Below are positions 1 through 12,732 of a stretch of DNA of 64,000 bases, piece by piece. The position numbers and the translations under genes are program-made. How positions within the stretch are numbered: position 1 is the stretch's first letter; each line of letters starts with the position of its first letter. The stretch is taken from the NCBI GenBank assembly GCA_003693705.1, contig RBZT01000588.1, positions 124,001 through 188,000 on the forward strand, written 5' to 3'. Under the pieces are notes generated by a model that searched no databases, had not been told where the DNA came from, and saw only the letters and a program-made list of their open reading frames with translations. Origin of the DNA: Polymyxa betae (taxonomy: Eukaryota; Endomyxa; Phytomyxea; Plasmodiophorida; Plasmodiophoridae).

Positions 1-32
1 GGGTCAGGCAGCGGTCATGGCGTCGCGGTCGA

Positions 33-1531
33 ATGCCTCTCGATGCTATGGCGGAACATGCCATTACAGCTACGGGAGCCAAATTGAATCCGGATTGGGA
101 TCACGCTCTATACCCTCCTGATCTACCAAATTTGACATACCCATCACTTTCCGAGTTTCGTTTGGGACATCCAATGAAATTTCCAGCATCGTTTGCCCAA
201 AGCGAATCAGAACGAAGCTGCCTCGATCGAATCCTGGCAGTATTATCGCATCAGTAGGTGATGATGCCTGATTTCCACCGAACTAAGTAGCTGAAACAAT
301 CTTTTCAGAAATCCAGATCTTGAACATTGTCCGCTTTTGGTGTTAATCATGGCATTGATGCTGAAATTCACTGATTCCTCCCGGTACTGGTAGATCTTTG
401 TTCATGCATTCCGTTATATGTGCTTAGAGCTTATGCGGTTGGTCAAGCAATGATCGATAAATCACGAAGATCGGCAAACACAGTATGGCTGTACTTTCCT
501 ATCACAGTCCATGGCTTTATTCAAGCCGTTTCGGCACTTCAGCAGCTGTGTAAATTCAAAGGAAATTCTTCCGTTCTTTGTCCATTATTATCTGGCGAAA
601 TGTTCGCACATTTCCCTTTACATATTCAATTACAGATCCTGGCTTGCTATTTCGCAGAGGGATATAAGATCATGTATCGGATGGCAATTGTCTGTATGGA
701 TGAATGCAGATTTTCAAACAACGATAACGTAATTAGCGTTTATAAGTTGTGGTCATCAAAATCTGAAAGTGATTAGTTCTACTATGACGAATTACTGCAT
801 TATTGCTCGAACGTCTCTTTAGACAAACAGTTGAAGCGAATGTTTCGGTACAGGTTAAGTCGTTCGGAGATTGCATTTTTCATTGAAAGCGCTGTCGTGA
901 AGTATGATCAAAGGCATGAGATAGATCACCACCGCCAAAGAGTTCATTGGCCCGTTATCGACAACATTCGTTCTACTTCCCATATTATTTCAGTTCAGCT
1001 TTGGATCAATATTTGGGCTCATGTGCTTCCTTCACGATTAGTCCATTCTGTTCCTGCGTTAGCTTTCTGCACAGCAAGAGATGGTTATTCGTATTTAACG
1101 ATGCTCCGAAGAGCAGGAGATGCACATGCACCATGTTCCGTTGTCCTAGCTGATGATATCAATAACGTGCTAGGCATATTCTTGCCTGCAGGCTTACAAT
1201 CGGGACTTTCCAATGGTTCAGAAGCAGTAATATTCTCTCATTTTGGGAAGTTCCACTTCTGGCATCTTTCTGATGAAGAAAGCGAGAACAATGCGAGTTC
1301 AATCTTTTGCAAATTGGACAATTCATTGTCTTTAATAATAGGGTATGCAGCTGGTAACAACAAAAGGGAAGCTGGCTCAATGTTGAACCTAGGAAAAGAA
1401 TGATTCTATCTATATCAGAAGACATGTCAACGGGTGTTGCGAATTCTGTCTTCTTTTCTCCAAGCATAGATAAGACGAGTGAATCCAAAGAATTCAATAT
1501 CAATCATATCGAAATCATTTCTCATTGTTAA
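33..1531 (+). CDS. TBC1D24: TBC-TLDc domain protein, TBC1D24-like (5' end uncertain)
   Basis: A Rab-GAP-type TBC half is followed by a TLDc domain, the order seen in TBC1D24/Skywalker, which acts in vesicle traffic and oxidative-stress resistance. The segment NPDLEHCPLL after the first short intron and FPLHIQLQILACYFAEGYKI near 620-670 fit the C-terminal half of a TBC domain. LPSRLVHSVPALAFCTARDG near 1030 opens the TLDc domain. Introns were inferred at about 256-310, 381-425 and 737-777. The frame through 1403 stops early, but a second frame continues with a typical TLDc tail (FNINHIEIISHC) and stops at 1531, so one more small intron near 1340-1375 is likely; I could not place its ends. The start lies at the window edge, and upstream exons may be missing. 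The gene is tail-to-tail with the helicase gene, 43 bp away. Confidence 0.72.
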
Positions 1532-1574
1532 AGATGTTTGCCTTACAATCTACACCGAAATCGAAAATTTTACT

Positions 1575-4500
1575 TCATAACGCAAACATGTCATCGATGT
1601 CATTATCGGCATCAACTTGAGTAAGGGTCTTCAGCGGTTGAATGCGTTTGCACTCTACTTGGCTGGGAACTCTATCAAGCTGAAAATGATCAATCCATGA
1701 CCAAGGGTCTTTTTCGTTATCCTGTTCCTGGTCGTCGAGTTGACAACAATTTTGCTCACCGGACTCATTCTTGAGCTTTGACTTTGTCGGCAAAAACGAG
1801 TGCGAATGACTGTCCGGTAACGATTGGGTGACAACTCCAACCTCTTTTGGATTCGAATCATATTTGGAAATGGGTGAAGGAGAAACGAAGGGGCAAGGAG
1901 GCGAGCTCTTGTTTACACAATCGATCTCGTTTAACTCTGCCTCATCTATAGATAAAGGCAAAGGAGAATCAAAAGAAAATGAACTGGAAGAGACATCCCT
2001 TTGAATTTCTGGAACCTGATCAAACTGAAATGGAGGAAATCGCCCAGCAACCCACATAGCGTATTGAACCACATTGCGCCATCTTTTATGGCAGATTCAG
2101 TAAAATAACGAAACGTTAATTCAACTAAAATTACAAGTAGTCGCTTTGCAGTACAGGTGATGATCCAACGATAATCATATGCCGCTGAAAAAAGGGTTAA
2201 AAAATGTCCCAGAAATGTGACTTGTGTAAACACACCTTTGCCCGTGACAGGGCTACATTAAGGCGATAAGGACAGTTGATAAACCCAATCCCAGCTGAAC
2301 GAACAGTTGAGAGAATTATTATGTCCTTCTCAGACCCCTACAAACCAAGCAATTAAACAAAAAATACTTTAAGAATTACGGGTTGCTACTTGGAAAGCGT
2401 CAACAGTTGATATTTGGATATTTACATCTTTCTTGCAATCTAGCTCACTCACAGCAGTTTTCAAGTGATGCTCTTGGGACTTGTATCTAGCGAAAAATCA
2501 ATTCTGTCAGAAAGGACCGTGATTCAAGTAACTGGACGTACAAAGCAATTATACCAATCGTGAAATTCTCAGTATCTATAACGGAAGCAATTTGCTTGAC
2601 TATTCGACATATAACAGATACTTCGCCTTAACCATAATGAGGGCATACTATTCGTCAACTATAAAAATAACACTTTACCTGAATTGTAAAAAGATCCTCC
2701 AGGCGCGATAGCTTGATTAGAGCATCTCGATAAATCAATGAAGGCCAGTGGAGGCAAGCCAGAAATAATCGCTCCACGATCAGAAGCCAGGCAACCATCT
2801 TTTAGAGCAAAATGAATTTCCGGGAATATCAATCACGATAGAAAACCTTGAAGATTGTTGGAGTAAAACAATTCATTGCAAACTCTACTCAAAACCGGAT
2901 GGCATCTATACTGACAGCGGCATTACTATTAGTAAAGCTCATTGAGAACGCGGCTTACCTGTCGAGTTAACATGATGGGGTCGACTCCAGCGTGTTGTAA
3001 GCGAACAAACAACGTTTTCTTCAGACCGATTAAATCTTTTGGCGGTGCACCAGCTGTCGAGCGTAAAGTAGGGGGAAGTTGCATGGGATCCCTTTGCAAC
3101 CTTTATCGAACATCAGATAACCTTCGTAATCATTTACCCGACTAAAACTGAGAATCGAGACCCGAACTTCGTTAAGGGAAGAAGGCTCATGGGCTAGCAA
3201 GTCATCAGCAAACTAGGGACATAGTAACGCGCGAATGCAGACCTCTGTCATTTGGGAGCATTCATCAAGAACTACCACAGAGAACTGAGTTTCCGAAAGC
3301 ACTTCTACTACAGATGAGGCGCAAGTGACACCTTTTCGGGTTGCTCATCGCAAGAACGATTAAACGGTATTAGCCTTACCGACAACTAACATGTTCTTTA
3401 ACCGCTCGGCACGTTGTTGTGTTCTCTGAGCAATGAGTTCGTTGTAAGCTTCACTCACATATGCCCTGTCGGACCCGGTCAGTTCTGGATCGTTCAGCAT
3501 TTCCCGGTATGCTGATATGGCGGTTTTATCGCCATCTTCTTGATCGGATGAATTCTCGTTCCTTTCGATTAGACTCAAAATAAGTATCTCCTGCTAACCA
3601 AGACAAATACCAATGCAAAACATGTTTTAAAATAGGCTTGGCGATTTTCTTCACGGATCCGACACGAGCGAAATCGGTAAATCCATGGTCTTTGAGCCCT
3701 AGAAGGATTCTGTCGACTTTGCGACTTGTTAGTGTTTATCTTACTAAAACTGAGCCTCATTACCTGCCACGTTCGTTAGTGAGGCAATTAGAATCCGATG
3801 AGTGCTTTCAGGGGAATCAATAAATATTCTAGATAAGAAAGAAATAATAGCTGCTAATAAATGACTTTTGCCCTAGAGCATTTCTGAATAAATAGTAGTT
3901 CTGGTCTTTTCAAGAACTGACTCACAGCACCAAAGACGCCATGAACCAGAACCACAGTCTTCGGGTATCCGCAACTAGGATCGACCCAAGAACGAACTTG
4001 ATTTAATACTGCCTTCTGATCTGGATTCAAAACAAACTCCTAGAGGGTCTAGGTCAACTAAACCCAGCAGCGCATTGGATTCTTACATGACAGATGGCAT
4101 CAAAATGTGCAGTGACTTGTGTTTGGGACAGCACCACTTCCAAAGGTGTTCCAGAAACGGTAGGATTGGATGGGTTTTGAATGTATCGGAACAGCTCTCC
4201 TGCGTTAGGGGACCTTATGGATTGCAGATAATCCAACATAATGACTTCACTCTGGACGTTGCCCACCATTATAGCGAACAAATCTTCCTGTGACCCTGAA
4301 CAGCCATTATAATTTGATACCTTCTAAGCACGAGATGTACCATGGGACTTGACCGCAGCAGGTGCTTTCATTCCAGGAAAAAGTTGAAGTTCGAGCATCC
4401 CTGATTTTGATGGACCGTGGTACCTGGTATCACTAAGAATGTGACAAAATGAACTGAAATAATGTACTTAGCATATGTGATTATGATCCAAAATTTAGAA

Positions 4501-6116
4501 TTTTCCGCTTCAAAGGAAGGTGAATTTGAGACAATCCAACAGTCATAAAGAGAGAATGTCGAAGGCGGTGCTCTTTTTTCAGGCAATCTCAGAAAAAGAC
4601 GCATTTTGCTTTCATCTCGGATAGGGACATTGGATCCAGGTTGCTTGGGAAACTGCTCTATCAAATGAACAAGCAACAGTAAAACAGCTTGAATTATTGA
4701 GTTACCTGACGGATAAGCTGACAGCCAGCGTAATAAAGCAAGCCAGATTTCTGGAAAAACGATGCCCGCTTTTGATGGGCTTCGAAAGGAATTGAAATGT
4801 TTGAAACAGATTGAACGCTGGATATAGCGGCATCCTTGATCGCCGTGAGCATCGATAAAGTTAGTTTGCAACTGATACCTTCGGAAATTGATTCGAGCAC
4901 TGTCTGAAAGGACAGCAAAGCGTCTCGTTACTCGCGTTCGTATCTTTTGTGGTGGATGTACGTGGTAGGCATAGTGCTTAAAGATTGTTACAGAAGGCTG
5001 ACTCGATGAGGCGTGTTAAAATATTACTGCTATGCTGAGGGCATCGAGGTCGCGATTTGTGTGTGCCGTGAATTTCTCTGAAAGGAGAACCTTGAATGTC
5101 GGAAATTCGCCAATATTGATGGCAGAAGATCGACGCTGCATCATCTGTCTGTCGTCTTAGATACAGGAATCACTGGGGAGAGTGTATTACACAGCATGCA
5201 ATTGATTTCAATAAAAAGGACAGCTTTAAATAACCCGATATACTCACTACCATTAAGAGTAAGTGTCACTTCTAATAAAAATCTCATAGCATACTTTGGG
5301 CTGGTGAAAGTATTGGGAATTGATAGATCAGAAGCCGAAATCATGCATTTAAGGCTCTTTAATGAGATGCGGTTGCTCAGCTGTTCCAAGCAACTTTTCG
5401 CACCAAGAAAGGTAGGTTTATCCACTTCAGAACGTTGAAACCGTGGTTGCTTTCGCGAAACTGTATTTGCCTGATGCTGAGCATCAAATGCTCTCTGATA
5501 CCATCATTAACAGAAATTGGATTTTTTTGGAAAGTCTTACTGATCGACTAGGCTGAGTTATGCGACTATGGATGCTTCCTTGGATACCAGCTGACAGTGA
5601 ACGAGATTTCTGTAATTTAACTGTGTTGTCTCCTGAAAACGGTTTTATGCTTTTGGCACTTGGTTTGGCAACACAACTTCTTAAATGAGGATTGACATTT
5701 TCTGAGGACAGAGCTCGCTGAGGTTGTTCAAACTATGTAGGAATTGTGATCAGACGCTAACAGTATCATATAAACTGACTTCATCAATGATATCATCGGG
5801 ATCTACAAGAAATCCTGGAAGTTCCATTACTGAGCCAGATTCAATCGATCGTTGATTGCCGAGAAACATCTCATCTATTGCCGATTTTGAAGGCCGCCCA
5901 TCTTCGTCAGCAAACAGCTGAACCTAAATCGCCTTCAAAACGTGTCGAACAAAGAGCCTAAGATATAAAACCTTTCTGTTGTTGACCTCCAGAAATCCAT
6001 CTTGCCATACTTTGCGTTTTTGGACCTGAAATTATTGAATGACAAGCAGGTGGAACACAGAAAGCTACTGCACTGACCTTATGCTTTGTATATACTACCC
6101 TCCATCTTGTGGCCAT
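1575..6116 (-). CDS. ZGRF1: ZGRF1-like 5'-3' DNA helicase (DUF2439 plus SF1 helicase)
   Basis: This is a long, many-exon gene. The start at 6116 gives a DUF2439-type N-terminus: VVYTKHK is joined across a 51-nt intron to [18 protein letters not shown]. The C-terminal half is a superfamily 1 (UPF1/DNA2 class) helicase. Visible motifs are the Walker A GVFGA|GKS (split by an intron at 3873-3925), [16 protein letters not shown], the DECSQMTEP-type Walker B near 3250, GDPMQLPPT near 3090, YRCHP near 2920, GGSFYN near 2690, [13 protein letters not shown] near 2310 and NVALSRAK near 2240. The acidic C-terminus ends [10 protein letters not shown] at 1575. ZGRF1 is known to dissolve D-loops and support crosslink repair. 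The middle third (about 4370-5430) is divergent, and I did not see a clear GRF zinc finger. SSNA1 lies 142 bp upstream on the same strand. Confidence 0.85.
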
Positions 6117-6258
6117 TGCTATAAGCTCACAGAAATAAGTTATAAACGGTCAATTAGATTGCAGAGGCGACCCCCTCAAATCATCAATGATGTAACGAAC
6201 TCAGCAGTCAGCAGTTTGCGCGATAAAACGAATGGGTCGCTATAGTGTTTATTCAGTT

Positions 6259-6702
6259 TTAGCAGTCTTTTATCGCCTCGTTGCTCAGCCTGCGCTTGTT
6301 CAAGTTTTGCGATTCTCGTTTCAGAACATGCAGTAGCGTTTGAGAACTTTCCAAGATCTACAAAAACTTTATCATCGTTCAAGTTTGCCGTGCTGACTTT
6401 ACCTTGTTATATGCGCCTTCGGTCTCCTGAATAGTTCGATCATATTCGCTAATGGCTTCAGCTTTCCTAGCAATGCTTTCGCTCAGCTTGTGGTATTTGT
6501 CTTGCAGCACCTGCAACTCTCTATGTATTACATTTTTGTCGCGCTCCTCTTTGGCCATTGCCTGGTGGACACGATCTCTCTTATCTTTCAATTCCTCAAT
6601 ACCTTTTATCCAAGTTAATTATTTCAAAGTAAGACAGCTGCCCAGAATACATTTGGCCAACTCTGTATTATAAGTCTGAAGCGACGCTCCTTGGAATGCC
6701 AT
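6259..6702 (-). CDS. SSNA1: SSNA1 (NA14), microtubule/centrosome coiled-coil protein
   Basis: Three exons join into a complete protein of roughly 115-120 residues, the usual SSNA1 size. It starts MAFQGASLQTYNTELAKCIE and carries the internal motif ARKAEAISEYDRTIQETEGA. The last exon reads ILESSQTLLHVLKRESQNL and ends at the stop at 6259, which matches the family's C-terminal pattern very closely. SSNA1 forms fibrils that bind microtubules at centrioles, basal bodies and midbodies. The correct last exon uses a different frame from the longest nearby open frame, so automatic calls may miss it. The divergent neighbour METTL15 starts 160 bp away. Confidence 0.92.
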
Positions 6703-6862
6703 AGTTATATTTTAATACCCTGAATACAACAGACAATTATTTCATCACAGAATCAGACTGCACTGTCCATTTTCGGTCACAGATATGGGATTTTTTTATA
6801 GAAAATTTGTTATCATGTCTTTTTGCGGAATCGAAGCCACTTCTGCGTGAGAATCTGTAACG

Positions 6863-8072
6863 ATGGCCGCCAATGTCATCAAACTGGCTCAGCGTTCGAA
6901 AGGACCTTTAGGCCATGTTCCAGTTTTGCTATCTCAAGTTAGCTCGCTTATTTGCGGACAAGTAAATTCTGGTAGCCCATATTCTTTGTTAGATGCAACA
7001 ATTGGCTTGGGTGGTCATACTGCCCATCTGTTGGAAAAGGTGTTTAGGCGTTTAGATATTTCCTTTCTAAATTAATGCTTGTCTAGTTTCCATCCCTAAA
7101 TCTCGTCGTCGGTATTGATCGTGGTATAATGAATCGTTACGAGATTTAGTTGCACTCTCAAACAGCTCAACATAGATGCCGAAGCCCTGCACAATTGCAA
7201 GCGAAAGATGGAGGACAAATTCCCGGCTGCTGAAATTCATTTAATCTCAAAGCAATCTGAATCAAATCTTGATGCTACCGTTCAAGCATGTAACAAGCGT
7301 CGTATTATACTCGTGCACGACAAATTTAGCAATATGGATATCGTTATGAAGAAAGTCGGTATTGAAAGAGTTGACTGCATGTTAATGGATCTTGGAGTAT
7401 CTTCCCTGCAACTCGATAAGCCGGAGCGCGGATTTGCTTTCAGATTCGAAGGTCCTTTAGGTAATTATCAGATCAGGTCTTTGCTTAACATATACGCTAA
7501 CGATGTCTCAAGATATGAGAATGAATCAAGAAAGTGGAGAAATGACTGCTCTTGAGTTTATCGCCAAATCAAACGCCGAATCTTTAACAGATATAATTCA
7601 GCGCTATGGAGAAGAGCGCTGGGCTAAACGCATTGCCGAACGAATTGTTCAACAGTATGCTATTGGGCAGCTGAACACAACGGTTGATCTGGAACGTATC
7701 TGTTGGGAAGCCTATCCCAGTGCTTCCAGGCCCAAGCTAGGAAAGGTTCCGGATGGTCGAAAAAGGAAGGCAATTCATCCTGCTACAAGAACATTTATGG
7801 CGCTACGGCTTGCCGTGAATAACGAGCTGACATTGCTGGAATCTGTTCTAAAGAAGATTCGTTCAGGTCTCATTGCCCCTGGCGGGCGATTGGGAGTTAT
7901 CTCTTTCCACAGTTTAGAAGACCGAGTGGTCAAACATACGATGCGTTCATGGAAAGCGAATGATTTACCCTGCCATATTATTACAAAAAGACCCATTCAA
8001 GCTGACGATTCAGAAATTGCAGAAAATCCTCGAAGCAGGAGCGCTAAATTAAGGGTTTGCTCATGGCTGTAA
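6863..8072 (+). CDS. METTL15: METTL15, mitochondrial rRNA N4-cytosine methyltransferase (RsmH/MraW family)
   Basis: RsmH-family features run through four exons. GHVPVLLSQV is followed by LLDATIGLGGHTAHLL (SAM-binding loop) and VVGIDRD, joined across a 53-nt intron to AEALHNCK. MLMDLGVSSLQLD carries the DLGVSS motif. FEGPLDMRMN is rebuilt across another intron at about 7460-7512. The C-terminal PGGRLGVISFHSLEDRVVKH and RSRSAKLRVCSWL are family signatures. The family methylates N4 of a cytosine in small-subunit rRNA; METTL15 acts in mitochondria. The short N-terminus contains basic residues but no strong targeting peptide is obvious. Confidence in identity and both ends is high. Confidence 0.95.
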
Positions 8073-8135
8073 TAATACACAAACATTTTGTGGACCAGAT
8101 GGTGTGTATTTGAGGGACAAGAGCTGCAAAAGGAT

Positions 8136-10807
8136 TTATGCTGCTTTGACAGCTGTCACTTTCTTGAGGCGTTTATCAGTGGCAAATTCAGGAGACATTG
8201 GCGAAGTTAATGGAAGACGGCTTTTGACAATTTGAAAGCCAGAAGTCATTTTGAACGGCCGCGCCTTAAAAGCGACTAGATCTAAGGATGCCATTAAGCT
8301 TTCCAATTCCGCCTTCTCTTTATCGCGTCTTCTAGCTTCTCTTGCCGCCTCAGCTTCTCGGTGTTGCTGGTCGACTTGACGGTCAAAGTTCGCCCTCTTA
8401 AAAAATGCATTCAGAAAAGAGACAGCTTCTAAACAATGCTTACTTTCACGGCGCGTTCTTCAGAAACCAGGTGGAAAGGTTCTGGGACTATTGGTTCATG
8501 ATGCACCGAAAGTGGAACAAAGGGTTCCTTGACCGTGTGCAAAGGCACTCTGGCTTTGAAAGACGAGAACAGTTCATTCTCTTTTTCGCGTTCTTCTTCC
8601 AATCTCTATTAGACATTGAGCAATAAAGACAGACATGACAGACGGTGTGATATACCTTATGCAACGATTCCTTGATTTTCTTGCTGATTTCTTCACTCTT
8701 CAGGCTGAACGGTTTTGGTTCTGTTACAAGCACTGGCCCATGTTGAATTTTCATGGGTGAAGCAAATATGAGCGGCTTGGCTTTGTAGATTCTCAAATTC
8801 TCAGAAGCCTTTTCCTCAGCAGAGAGTTGTCGCTTGAATTGCTGCTGCTTGATGATCCCCCTTTCTTCTGTCTTTAATGGAAATGGTTCGGGTTGCGTTG
8901 GTGCACGTGCAGAAACCAGTGGCATCTAGCGCATGACAAAACACAATTGAATACATCAAAACAAAAACAACGCCTTTATATAGCTTAGCTGACTTTAGGG
9001 GTCCGTGAAAAATCAGGCATTGGGCGAGCATGAAAGACAGGCTCTGGTTCAATTTTGACAGGTGACACCGCTCGTAGCTTAGGCTTGCTTATACGCGGTG
9101 ACTTTGGAATGGTGGTGCTTCGGGATGGGGCTGTTTGAGGACGTCTGGGAGTTGGCTTTAATACAGCTTGCGGGACCTATTGAGGCCAATTTTAGCAACG
9201 CCAAGGAGATAAAAGTGTGACAAACAGTACCGGTCGTGCTTTAAACTGGTGAAATTCTTCAGTATCAAATGTAGAAGCTGATTTTGGTCGAGCAGTGCTC
9301 GATCTCTTGCTAGTAGCAAAAGAAAACGCTTCGGTGACAGTTGCTGACTTCTTATGGATTCTTGGGACGCCAACATCTCCGGTACTAGATTCTCTCTTAG
9401 CAACTAAAACTTCAGAGGAAGAGTATGTTTAGAAGAAACCTTTGCAAGATTTTCTTGGGCATTTTGCGAGCTTTAAATTGTGAGTGCTGCTTAATTTCAA
9501 GCAGCTCTTTTTCCTCTGTACTTAAAATTTTGGAAACCGAACGGCGAGGTGTAGATAAATGAAACTCTTGGGGAAGCGTCCGAACTGGAAGTGAACGCTC
9601 GCGACCTGAAAATACGTCAGATATCGACGATAAGATTCCATATAAAACGTACTTCTTGACTCAGATCGGTGCGCAAAGTATGAGCCGGTTTGGACTGAAA
9701 GAGGAGTAAAAGGAACGGAGCCGGAGCAGGTTTTTTCAGGCTGTACCCGTAGAGAATTAACAGACAACGATCGGCTGCGGGAGCGAGGTCCAGCAAAGCT
9801 GTGATTGGGGGACCTAATTTTTTCAGATCGAGTTCGGGACCTGCCTCTGTCATTGATAGGCAGTTCTGCAGCTGAATGAGACGATCTTAGAATTTTTCCA
9901 GGCTCTGCTCGAGCGGAATCTTTGATAAAAGCGAACGGTTTTGGTATGGTACTTTTTCTCGAGGTTCTTTTTGGAACAGAAGCAATGCCTTCCGAAACCG
10001 AAGCTTGGAGCATTCGCGCTTTGTTCTTTTCTCGTAGAGCAGCAGCAGCCTGCATTTCATTGCGAATCTTCTCTAATTCAAGCTCTTCTGAGCTCTTTGG
10101 CAGCGGGTGCCGTGAGCCTTCAAGTCCGAATTTTCCCTCAGAGGGTGGCACCAGCATGACAGACTTCTTTGTTTTAGCTTTGATTCCTATTAGAAATCAA
10201 ACACATGAAAACCGAATTGAAAACGATGTCTTACTTCCACTTGGTTCTGGTTTCACTCTATCTTTGTTAGTGCCAGTCTTACGACTTCGCATGAATCCTG
10301 GAATTTGATTTTCCTTTTTCCCGATTTGGGATTGGCCTTCAGACATTCCCAATCGCTCTGTATCAAGGACAGAATGGGTTGGAACTCTTAAGCCTGGAGA
10401 TTCAGGCATCTTCGTTATCGGCTGTGGTCCATCTTGTTGACATTTGGAAGCAGGCGCTGCCGACACCATTCAATGAATCTGCAATCAAACAATTTCTGAA
10501 AATCCATACATTGATTTTCTGAAACATCGCCTGACTTGCTTTCTGACCGCCCTTCCTCAGAGATGCTTTCGGCTTCAAGGATCAGTGCAAGCTCACCTGT
10601 TGTGGTGATACGGGGCTTGCATATAGTAACTCGTCTCCCATCTTCGAAATATGACTCCGCGGCGATAGGGTCGTCTCGAGCATTCGTGAAATCGTGAAAC
10701 TGAGGTGCATTGAATTCGTACACAGGGTCTATGCTGGGACGCGGCAGCCGCCAAGGGACTGCATTAGCGTCCTCCGGTTTACTAACTTCAGTTGTATTTG
10801 AAGCCAT
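8136..10807 (-). CDS. TPX2: TPX2-like spindle assembly factor
   Basis: The N-terminus carries YEFNAPQFHDFTNARDD, resembling the aurora-A-binding region of TPX2. The middle is basic, serine/arginine-rich and disordered. It is followed by repeated PF-x-LKTEER-type TPX2 motifs (EPFPLKTEERG near 8870, KPFSLKSEEISKKIKE near 8700). The last exon is a charged helix ending FKARPFKMTSGFQIVKS then LTSPMSPEF, the standard TPX2 tail, with the stop at 8136. TPX2 promotes microtubule nucleation and aurora A activation at the spindle. Several introns fall between 8400 and 10470. The presence of both augmin and TPX2 in this window is consistent with a branching microtubule nucleation pathway. Confidence 0.88.
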
Positions 10808-11385
10808 CGGCTATATGTAGAGACTCAACCAACAGAAAATTCGAAGAGTTGCTAAAGAGAGACAGTTTTCGTCGCAGCCTCCAACTCTGTGGAATTGAAC
10901 CAATCCTTTATGATAAACCAACATCCGTTTAAATCTGCGCGGAACCCGCGCCAATTTTTGGGCGCGGTTTCCATCGGCCTCAGGCACGACTCAAGTCTGA
11001 TTCTGTTTAAATCTTTTGTCTTATGTGGCTGGCTGGCACTGTGCTTTAACTGCTTGACAGTCAGCCAGTTTCGACTCGCACGATATTTTCCGCACGGCTT
11101 GGCTTTATGGCAAATGGATTGCCTAGAAATCGAATTCGATTTGAGGACTATGCTTATATGATCCTCGATGAAACTTGTTTATATTTAATGTTTATGGTGC
11201 AGCGATGCCGGCATTTGTTCTAATCATTTATATTCCCGCCAATTAAGCAATACAATAATGAATCCAAACATCTGCAATTGAGTTGGTTTGGTGTGTCGCA
11301 TGCCATCCCTTTCGAGGCACCATTTATCCTTCAAATTGCTGGTTTGCTTGACAGACGAATGATTTCTTCAGGGCGAACTATCTGG
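10808..11385. other. Intergenic, no gene seen
   Basis: This 578-bp stretch separates the start of TPX2 from the 3' end of the FYVE gene. A 90-codon frame is open on the plus strand (10889-11161), but its composition is not protein-like and it has no recognisable motif, so I left it out. Confidence 0.5.
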
Positions 11386-12169
11386 TTAGTGTGATTCCTG
11401 GGATTCAGATCTATCTTCTTCCAGACTAAACTGAACATGCTTTTTAGAAACCTTGTTTCTAACCGGGGATCCGCTTGGTATCAAGATTGGCTCCGATTTT
11501 GTTAATTGAATTACTTTTTGTTTGTTTGAGCGGGCTGGTTCTAATTCAGGCTCGATGAATTCTGGCATCTCAATGTCTTCTCGGCATCTCTGCACAAGTC
11601 GCTCCAGTCTATATCTCGACGATGGGCGTAATGTGATGCTTTTTATCACACGGAAAATGCCTTTTTCGAAACTGGATTTCAGGTGTTTGAAAAGATAAGG
11701 GTTAAAAGTAGGATGTTGGTGAATATTGCGGATTAGGTCAGCAGCCAATTCTAAAAGGAGAACGTCCGAATCAGAATCTACCAGCGTCATAGCTGTGCAT
11801 GAGATTGCATATGCATCTCTTTCCAGCGAAATCACGTTCACCTAGCCAGGATTCAATTGAGTCCAGAACGGATGGAGCAATGGTTACGCTTTTCGAGGCA
11901 CAGAGTGCACAAACTCGGAATGCAAATTCGTCGCCTAATCCAAGCTGCCAGAGATATTCTGTATAGGGACTACATTGTTCGCAGACCAGCCTGCCGCATG
12001 ATCGGCAATGATGGCGCCGGTTTACAATCGAGAATGGGATTTCGCATTCAGAACAGGACCGCCGATTGAAATTGTTTTCCCAAGGCACCAGCAATGATTT
12101 GGATTGAACCTGTCGGCAATGTGAGTTAGCTTCTGACATGATCTGAATGGTTCGCTTAACTGCTCCCAT
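11386..12169 (-). CDS. FYVE zinc-finger protein
   Basis: Exon 1 holds a FYVE finger at about residues 30-95. It shows CSECEIPF, the signature RRHHCRSCGRLVCEQC, and a closing CALC, giving the paired cysteines that hold two zinc ions. The basic RRHHCR patch is the known binder of phosphatidylinositol-3-phosphate on endosomes. A short intron (about 11820-11842) joins it to a helical C-terminal half with no domain I recognise, ending in a charged tail before 11386. The protein is small, about 250 residues. The target membrane is inferred from the family; the specific orthologue is not clear. Confidence 0.8.
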
Positions 12170-12732
12170 TGTCTATCCATCCACATGATCACAACAAGAC
12201 ATCATAATCAATCCATTTGCAATTTGAGAATAAGAGAAGATTTGCTCGTCAGGCCACGGTCGATTTATATCTCGAATCAAATGTACTGAAAGGACAACTA
12301 ATATCTGTCAATGAATCTTTTAGTTGTGACGACAAATCATATTGGCAAATCAGGCCAAGCGTAAAGGCACATGGCCATTAAATTGCAGCAGCCTTCAAAG
12401 GGCGTCTGAACTCGGAAACACATATGCTCTATGCAGTAGCAGAAATCAACGCAACAAGCACCATTGCGATCAAGCAGGTCGTACATGCCAAACAGCAATT
12501 GGAAAACTCCATGTCTTCTTTTATTGTATCGCATAAAGTGAACATATCAAACTTTTATCGAGGAATCTGTTTGCAACAATCGAGAAGCGTCGTAGATGAA
12601 ATATGGTCAGCATCTACTAATGTGATAGATAATACAGTTTTATGCAGCTGGAAAGTTTCAACCTTTTCCTATCGTCGGTCGCGCGTGCCTCTCGGTGGCT
12701 GGAGTCAACCGACCGACATTTCATGTTCGACA

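Noticed and set aside
1404-1531. Separate gene after the TBC-TLDc frame stops at 1403
   Set aside because: The peptide here looks like the missing TLDc C-terminus in another frame, so it was merged with the upstream gene.
7108-7130. A 20-nt intron in METTL15 near ggtattgatcg
   Set aside because: A 53-nt intron ending at caacatag gives a better match (GIDRD then AEALHNCK), so the ultra-short option is not needed.
8488-8635. Plus-strand frame with aromatic-rich peptide antisense to TPX2
   Set aside because: It is the mirror of a TPX2 exon and intron; no domain or codon pattern supports it.
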